Below are positions 60,386-64,000 of a stretch of DNA of 64,000 bases, piece after piece. Under the pieces are notes generated by a model, which was given only the letters and a program-made list of their open reading frames with translations, made no database searches and was not told where the DNA came from. The translations under genes were made by a program, and so were the position numbers. The stretch lies in assembly GCA_023386555.1 (NCBI GenBank), contig JAEWJK010000005.1, positions 279,541-343,540 of the forward strand, in the 5' to 3' direction. This DNA comes from Bacteroidota bacterium. Its GTDB lineage: Bacteria > Bacteroidota > Bacteroidia > Chitinophagales > Chitinophagaceae. Numbering within the stretch: position 1 is the first letter of the stretch; every line of letters starts with the position of its first letter.

Positions 60386-60469
60386 GAACGTACAAGTGAG
60401 TACCTCAGGATATAGCTTGACAAAATTTGGTTTCGGTGAATCTCGTTCCTCGATTTGACACAACGAAGC
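60386..60469 (+). repeat. Dispersed intergenic repeat, copy K (long form)
   Basis: Begins GAACGTACAAGTGAG, TACCTCAG, then a middle of about 20 bases, GGTTTCGGTGAATCTCG, TTCCTCGATTT and ends GACACAACGAAGC. Removing the block from 60404 to 60456 leaves exactly the short form. Confidence 0.85.
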
Positions 60470-60517
60470 TAAATTGTAGATTTACCGCTGGAAAAAATCA
60501 CATTAAAAACTATATCA

Positions 60518-60673
60518 ATGGAAGAATTAATCAATCGTGTATCAGCAGAAGCAGGAGTAACACCTGAGCAGGCAAAAAAATCTATTGAAGCCGTAGCAAA
60601 CTTTGTAAAAGAGAAATTTCCGATGATGGCCGGAGCAGTTGATCAATTGTTCGGAGCCGGAGGTGATAATTAA
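60518..60673 (+). CDS. Small hypothetical helical protein (51 residues)
   Basis: MEELINRVSAEAGVTPEQ, then AKKSIEAVANFVKEKFP and MMAGAVDQLFGAGGDN. Likely soluble and all-helical; it resembles the short DUF2267/DUF2780-like proteins but is shorter than those, so I do not assign a family. A strong terminator immediately follows. Confidence 0.6.
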   Translation: MEELINRVSAEAGVTPEQAKKSIEAVANFVKEKFPMMAGAVDQLFGAGGDN

Positions 60674-60678
60674 AAAGA

Positions 60679-60710
60679 AAATGTCCCGCAATTAGCGGGA
60701 CATTTTTTAT
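60679..60710. terminator. Bidirectional terminator after the 51-residue gene
   Basis: AAATGTCCCGC, loop AATTA, GCGGGACATTT, T-run on both sides; the acyl-CoA dehydrogenase gene converges on it from the other side. Confidence 0.93.
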
Positions 60711-61846
60711 TGAAGTACGTCTCTTGCGATAACTAATTTCTGTATCTCTGAAGTTCCTTCTCCAATGGTGCAAAGTTTTGCATCACGATAATGTTTTTCT
60801 ACAGGGAAATCTTTAGTATAACCATAACCTCCAAATATCTGCACAGCATCATTCGCTACACGAACTGCCACTTCACTAGCATAATATTTAGCCATTGCAG
60901 ATTCTTTGGTCATCTTCATGCCTTTATTCTTAAGATCACATGCCTGCCAGATCAAAAGATCTGAAGCCATGATATCAGTAGCCATGTCTGCCAGTTTAAA
61001 ACTAATCCCCTGGAAGTTGGCTATTGGTTGATCGAACTGGTGTCTCTCTTTCGAATATTGCAATGCAGCTTCATAAGCACCTTTGGCAATACCTGCAGAA
61101 AGAGCAGCGATAGAGATTCTACCACCATCTAAGATCTTCATGGCTTGTCTGAAACCATCACCTACTTCACCCAAACGATTAGTGTCAGGAATTCTGCAGT
61201 TATCGAATATCATTTCTGCTGTTTCACTGGCTCTCATACCAAGCTTGTTTTCTTTTTTGCCGGCATTGAAACCTGGTGTTCCTCTTTCAACAATAAAGGC
61301 AGTTGAGTTGCCACTCTTTCTTGGCTCACCAGTTCTACAGATAACAACTGCTACATCACCACTTTTACCATGGGTTATCCAGCTTTTTGTGCCATTTAAA
61401 ACCCATTCATCACCATCTTTAGTTGCAACGGTTTTCATATTGCCTGCATCACTTCCGGTGTTGGGTTCTGTTAATCCCCATGCACCAATAAATTCTGCTG
61501 TGGCCAGTTTGGGTAGATATTTTCTTTTCTGCTCTTCAGTTCCGAAGTTCATGATATGCCCCGTGCATAAAGAATTATGTGCGGCAAGGCTAAGACCAAT
61601 AGAGCCACATATTTTAGATATTTCCTGTATCACTGCATTGTATTCAAAATAGGAGAGACCAGATCCACCATATTCTTCAGGTACCAGCATTCCCATAAAG
61701 CCAAGCTTCCCCATTTCTTTGAAAATCTGAACTGGAAATTCCTGGCTTTCATCCCACTCCATTACTCGTGGTTTGATATGTTGGTTAGCAAAATCTCTGG
61801 CAGTTTGGGTTACCTGTTCTGTTATCTCTGTAGGCTGAAAATTCAT
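60707..61846 (-). CDS. Acyl-CoA dehydrogenase
   Basis: FAD-dependent alpha,beta-dehydrogenation of acyl-CoA in fatty-acid oxidation. 379 residues: N-terminal helical domain, GAWGLTEPNTGSDAGNMKTVA (FAD/substrate strand), RASETAEMIFDNCRIP, RISIAALSAGIAKGAYEAALQYSKERHQFDQPI, and the catalytic glutamate in IGEGTSEIQKLVIARDVL, with YGYTKDFPVEKHYRDAK. Chain-length specificity cannot be read. Single gene. Confidence 0.93.
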   Translation of the reverse strand: MNFQPTEITEQVTQTARDFANQHIKPRVMEWDESQEFPVQIFKEMGKLGFMGMLVPEEYGGSGLSYFEYNAVIQEISKICGSIGLSLAAHNSLCTGHIMNFGTEEQKRKYLPKLATAEFIGAWGLTEPNTGSDAGNMKTVATKDGDEWVLNGTKSWITHGKSGDVAVVICRTGEPRKSGNSTAFIVERGTPGFNAGKKENKLGMRASETAEMIFDNCRIPDTNRLGEVGDGFRQAMKILDGGRISIAALSAGIAKGAYEAALQYSKERHQFDQPIANFQGISFKLADMATDIMASDLLIWQACDLKNKGMKMTKESAMAKYYASEVAVRVANDAVQIFGGYGYTKDFPVEKHYRDAKLCTIGEGTSEIQKLVIARDVLQ

Positions 61847-61910
61847 AAAAGCGAACGATTGTTAGTTTTGCAAATGTAGGGGATGCAAAATAACTGTTGC
61901 ATTATTTTTT

Positions 61911-62825
61911 CTAATGTATAGTTACGCAGGCAACAATCTCCTCATACGACTGATTTGTTATGATTTCTATCTTTTTTAGATCTTCCAATGAATTGAACTT
62001 TTTATTTGTTTGACGATATGCCAGTATTGCAAGAGCAATGTCTCTGTTGATGGCAGGACATTCGATCAATTCATGAACATAAGCAGTATTGATATTGATC
62101 TTTTTTTCTGCAGGAGTAACTATTTTCAGGTAAGATTTTATAACCTGGAAGGTAGAGTCTTTTAAGCCATAAGTTTTTGCTACTTCCTCAATAGAAGTGA
62201 AGCCTTTGATCCTGTTTCTATACTTAACAATTCGTTCGCTCAGAACGTCACCAATGCCCGGCAAAGATTTCCATTCTTCAACGGTAGCAGTATTGATGTC
62301 AATCGGAGTAACAGTTTTGTTCTTAGGGCTATATTCTTCCCTGTTATACGATTGATATTTGTTAGGAGTATAATAATTGTTTGTCGTTTCAATTCTTGCA
62401 TAAGGAATAATACGATCTGCATCTTCTTTCTTCAGGCTGTAGATCTTCCTAAGATCATCCGGCTTACGAAATTTTCCACCTTTGTTCCGATAATTGATAA
62501 TAGTTCTTGCGGTACGTTCAGGAAGTCCGAGTGTAATAAAACCATCCTCATCCAGTGTATTCGGATCGAAAGTAAATAGCTTGGGCTTTCTCTTTTGTTC
62601 GGGAGCAGAAAATGGAGTCTGCCAACCTTCGTTTTCATTTGATCGTTCTTTACCAGAAGATCTGTTTACAGTTTCTTTTTGTAACTGTGGACTGATCGCT
62701 ACTGTAGTTTTCTTTGGAGAGAATAAATTCGGGAGATAAATAAATCCTGCAATGATCAACAACAGAATAATGAACGCATTTCGTTCTTTTCTCGAAAAAG
62801 AGAAATAATCTTTCAACCAACTCAT
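61911..62825 (-). CDS. Membrane-anchored helix-hairpin-helix protein (ComEA-like)
   Basis: 304 residues from ATG 62823-62825 (62834 possible). Transmembrane segment at about 18-35 (FIILLLIIAGFIYLPNLF), a charged linker, then three repeats of a ComEA/T2SK-like helix-hairpin-helix module: FDPNTLDEDGFITLGLPERTARTIINYRNKGGKF, IDINTATVEEWKSLPGIGDVLSERIVKYR and ININTAYVHELIECPAINRDIALAILAYR. These bind DNA non-specifically, as in competence uptake. In a unit with the MBL hydrolase. Confidence 0.85.
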   Translation of the reverse strand: MSWLKDYFSFSRKERNAFIILLLIIAGFIYLPNLFSPKKTTVAISPQLQKETVNRSSGKERSNENEGWQTPFSAPEQKRKPKLFTFDPNTLDEDGFITLGLPERTARTIINYRNKGGKFRKPDDLRKIYSLKKEDADRIIPYARIETTNNYYTPNKYQSYNREEYSPKNKTVTPIDINTATVEEWKSLPGIGDVLSERIVKYRNRIKGFTSIEEVAKTYGLKDSTFQVIKSYLKIVTPAEKKININTAYVHELIECPAINRDIALAILAYRQTNKKFNSLEDLKKIEIITNQSYEEIVACVTIH

Positions 62826-62835
62826 ACAATACATT

Positions 62836-63642
62836 TTACAGCTTACAGGTCAAGCCATCGTAAGCCAGGTGAATGTTTTGCGGAAGCTCCGCATTGATTA
62901 GTTGGTGAAATCCTAATTGGTGACTAATATGAGTGAAGTAAGCTTCGGGTATCTCTAATTCTTCTACTAAAGTGATTGCCTGATCCAGTGTAAAATGCGA
63001 AATGTGTTGTTTTTTTCTAAGGGCATTTACCACCAGGATCTTTGAGCCTTTGATCTTTTGCTTTTCTTCTTCTTCAATCCTATTAGCATCTGTAATATAG
63101 GTAAAATCTCCGAAACGAAAAGCATACACCGGCATTTTATGATGCCACACAAGGATAGGGGTGACTTCAATATCTCCTACTATAAAAGGAGTTTCGTCTA
63201 TGGTGAACATTTTTAACTCCGGTACACCAGGATATTTTGTTTCTGCGAAAGCATAATAAAAATCCCTTCTTAATGCTTCTTCGGTAAGGGTATTAGCATA
63301 TACTTCCATTGGTTTTTGCATGAAAAAGTTATAAGCTCTTACATCATCTAATCCTCCAATATGATCTTTATGAGGATGGGTAAAAACTACAGCATCTAGA
63401 TGTCTGATATTGAGCCGCAACATTTGGTAGCGAAAATCCGGTGTGGTATCAACTACTAATGTGGTCGTATCAGATTGTACAAGAATGCTGCTGCGAAGCC
63501 TTTTATCTTTAGGATCTTGTGATTGGCAAACTTCACAATCACAGCCGATCATTGGAATACCGGTACTGGTTCCTGTGCCGAGAAAAGTTATGGTGAGAGA
63601 TGGAGAAGACACTCTCAAATGTATCGAATGATTTTTATTCAA
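62836..63642 (-). CDS. MBL-fold metallo-hydrolase (PhnP-like)
   Basis: 268 residues, apparent TTG start at 63642 overlapping the previous gene. Metal motif THPHKDHIGGLDD near 90; TFLGTGTSTGIPMIGCDCEVC at the start; further histidines in HHKMPVYAF and ISHFTLDQAI; CDCEVC may bind a structural zinc as in PhnP-like phosphodiesterases. Substrate not known. Eight-base overlap with the upstream small gene. Confidence 0.85.
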   Translation of the reverse strand: MNKNHSIHLRVSSPSLTITFLGTGTSTGIPMIGCDCEVCQSQDPKDKRLRSSILVQSDTTTLVVDTTPDFRYQMLRLNIRHLDAVVFTHPHKDHIGGLDDVRAYNFFMQKPMEVYANTLTEEALRRDFYYAFAETKYPGVPELKMFTIDETPFIVGDIEVTPILVWHHKMPVYAFRFGDFTYITDANRIEEEEKQKIKGSKILVVNALRKKQHISHFTLDQAITLVEELEIPEAYFTHISHQLGFHQLINAELPQNIHLAYDGLTCKL

Positions 63643-63910
63643 CTTCAGGAGAAGAACTTTTCAGCACTTCTTCATAAAGTTTCTGACTCTCGTGTGTGAG
63701 TTTATCAATTTCAATATTCAACTGTGGGATCAATTCAATAAGTGTATTGATTCTCCCTTCAGTATTTAGGAATTTATTTAATACCACTACCCTTGTTTGC
63801 TCCAGAATACAATATCCACTCTGAAATGTTCCTCTTTCATAACGAACCTTGTAATCAGATTCTCCTAAAATATCTTCCAGTTTATCGAGGCTTGTTTGTG
63901 TGTATTTCAT
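63635..63910 (-). CDS. Small conserved helical protein
   Basis: 91 residues: MKYTQTSLDKLEDILGESDYKVRYERGTFQSGYCILEQTRVVVLNKFLNTEGRIN followed by a long coiled-coil-like helix. I remember it as a conserved Bacteroidota protein without known function. Tightly coupled to the MBL hydrolase. A heptamer tandem repeat lies upstream of its start. Confidence 0.7.
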   Translation of the reverse strand: MKYTQTSLDKLEDILGESDYKVRYERGTFQSGYCILEQTRVVVLNKFLNTEGRINTLIELIPQLNIEIDKLTHESQKLYEEVLKSSSPEVE

Positions 63911-63922
63911 AATTCAAAAAAA

Positions 63923-63978
63923 GTCAATGGTCAATGGTCAATGGTCAATGGTCAATGGTCAATGCTCAATGGTCAATT
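63923..63978. repeat. Heptanucleotide tandem repeat (GTCAATG)8 upstream of the MBL unit
   Basis: Six perfect units GTCAATG (63923-63964), one CTCAATG (63965-63971) and GTCAATT (63972-63978). It starts 12 bases upstream of the small gene's ATG. Confidence 0.85.
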
Positions 63979-64000
63979 GTAAATTGTTATTGGTATATTG

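Overview
The window looks like chromosomal DNA of a Bacteroidota bacterium, most likely of the Chitinophagaceae or a close relative (inference from gene content). Direct signs are the Bacteroidota -7 promoter box TAnnTTTG upstream of many genes (for example pheT, icd, rplS, atpB, a TonB-dependent receptor, tig), few recognisable Shine-Dalgarno sequences, lineage-typical proteins (2TM-domain protein, TonB-dependent receptor with carboxypeptidase-like N-terminus, long ATP synthase subunit a) and an AT-rich composition. No rRNA, CRISPR array or prophage was seen; there is one tRNA, tRNA-Leu(TAG), at 55.2 kb.

Layout. 0-7 kb: partial pheT (minus), dnaB, rsmE, a GNAT-like protein, dnaX. 7-15 kb: NADP isocitrate dehydrogenase (minus), a DUF2721 membrane protein, an ABC exporter (minus), ruvB, an orphan OmpR-type response regulator (minus), a HerA-like ATPase, rplS, tatA. 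16-25 kb: lytic transglycosylase, pabB, an Asp/Glu-rich protein, purA and relA/spoT (all minus except the first), then an ABC exporter followed by a small protein and a nucleotidyltransferase. 25-29.5 kb: ATP synthase genes atpB-E-F-H-A, without atpG behind atpA. 29.7-34.6 kb: TonB-dependent receptor and a five-gene group (2TM protein, secreted helical-repeat protein, two paralogous membrane proteins, winged-helix regulator). 34.6-42.4 kb: an accessory island with an uncharacterised 244-aa protein, a small membrane protein, a complete type III restriction-modification pair (mod/res) and a RAYT-type transposase; palindromic REP-like hairpins occur only here. 42.4-50.7 kb: ABC transporter pair, a LolA-like secreted protein, pdxA, rsmA, a hydroxyacid dehydrogenase, greA, a HIT protein, a Wzx/MATE flippase. 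50.8-64 kb: an eight-PAS histidine kinase, tRNA-Leu, the tig-clpP-clpP-clpX proteostasis group (interrupted by a Uma2 gene), an acyl-CoA dehydrogenase, a helix-hairpin-helix protein, an MBL hydrolase and a small conserved protein.

Most striking non-coding signal: a dispersed intergenic repeat with 11 copies spread over the whole window (core GTACAAGTGAGT + GACACAACG). It has short (about 25-29 bp) and long (about 76-84 bp) forms that differ by one internal block, and two sequence subfamilies whose differences preserve a small dyad. Copies sit even between genes of the ATP synthase cluster. Other notable signals: a nine-A slippery tract in dnaX with stops immediately downstream in both other frames (predicting a short gamma form besides tau), a strong terminator-like hairpin between atpE and atpF, REP hairpins flanking the RAYT gene, and three heptanucleotide tandem repeats, one of them inside a coding region.
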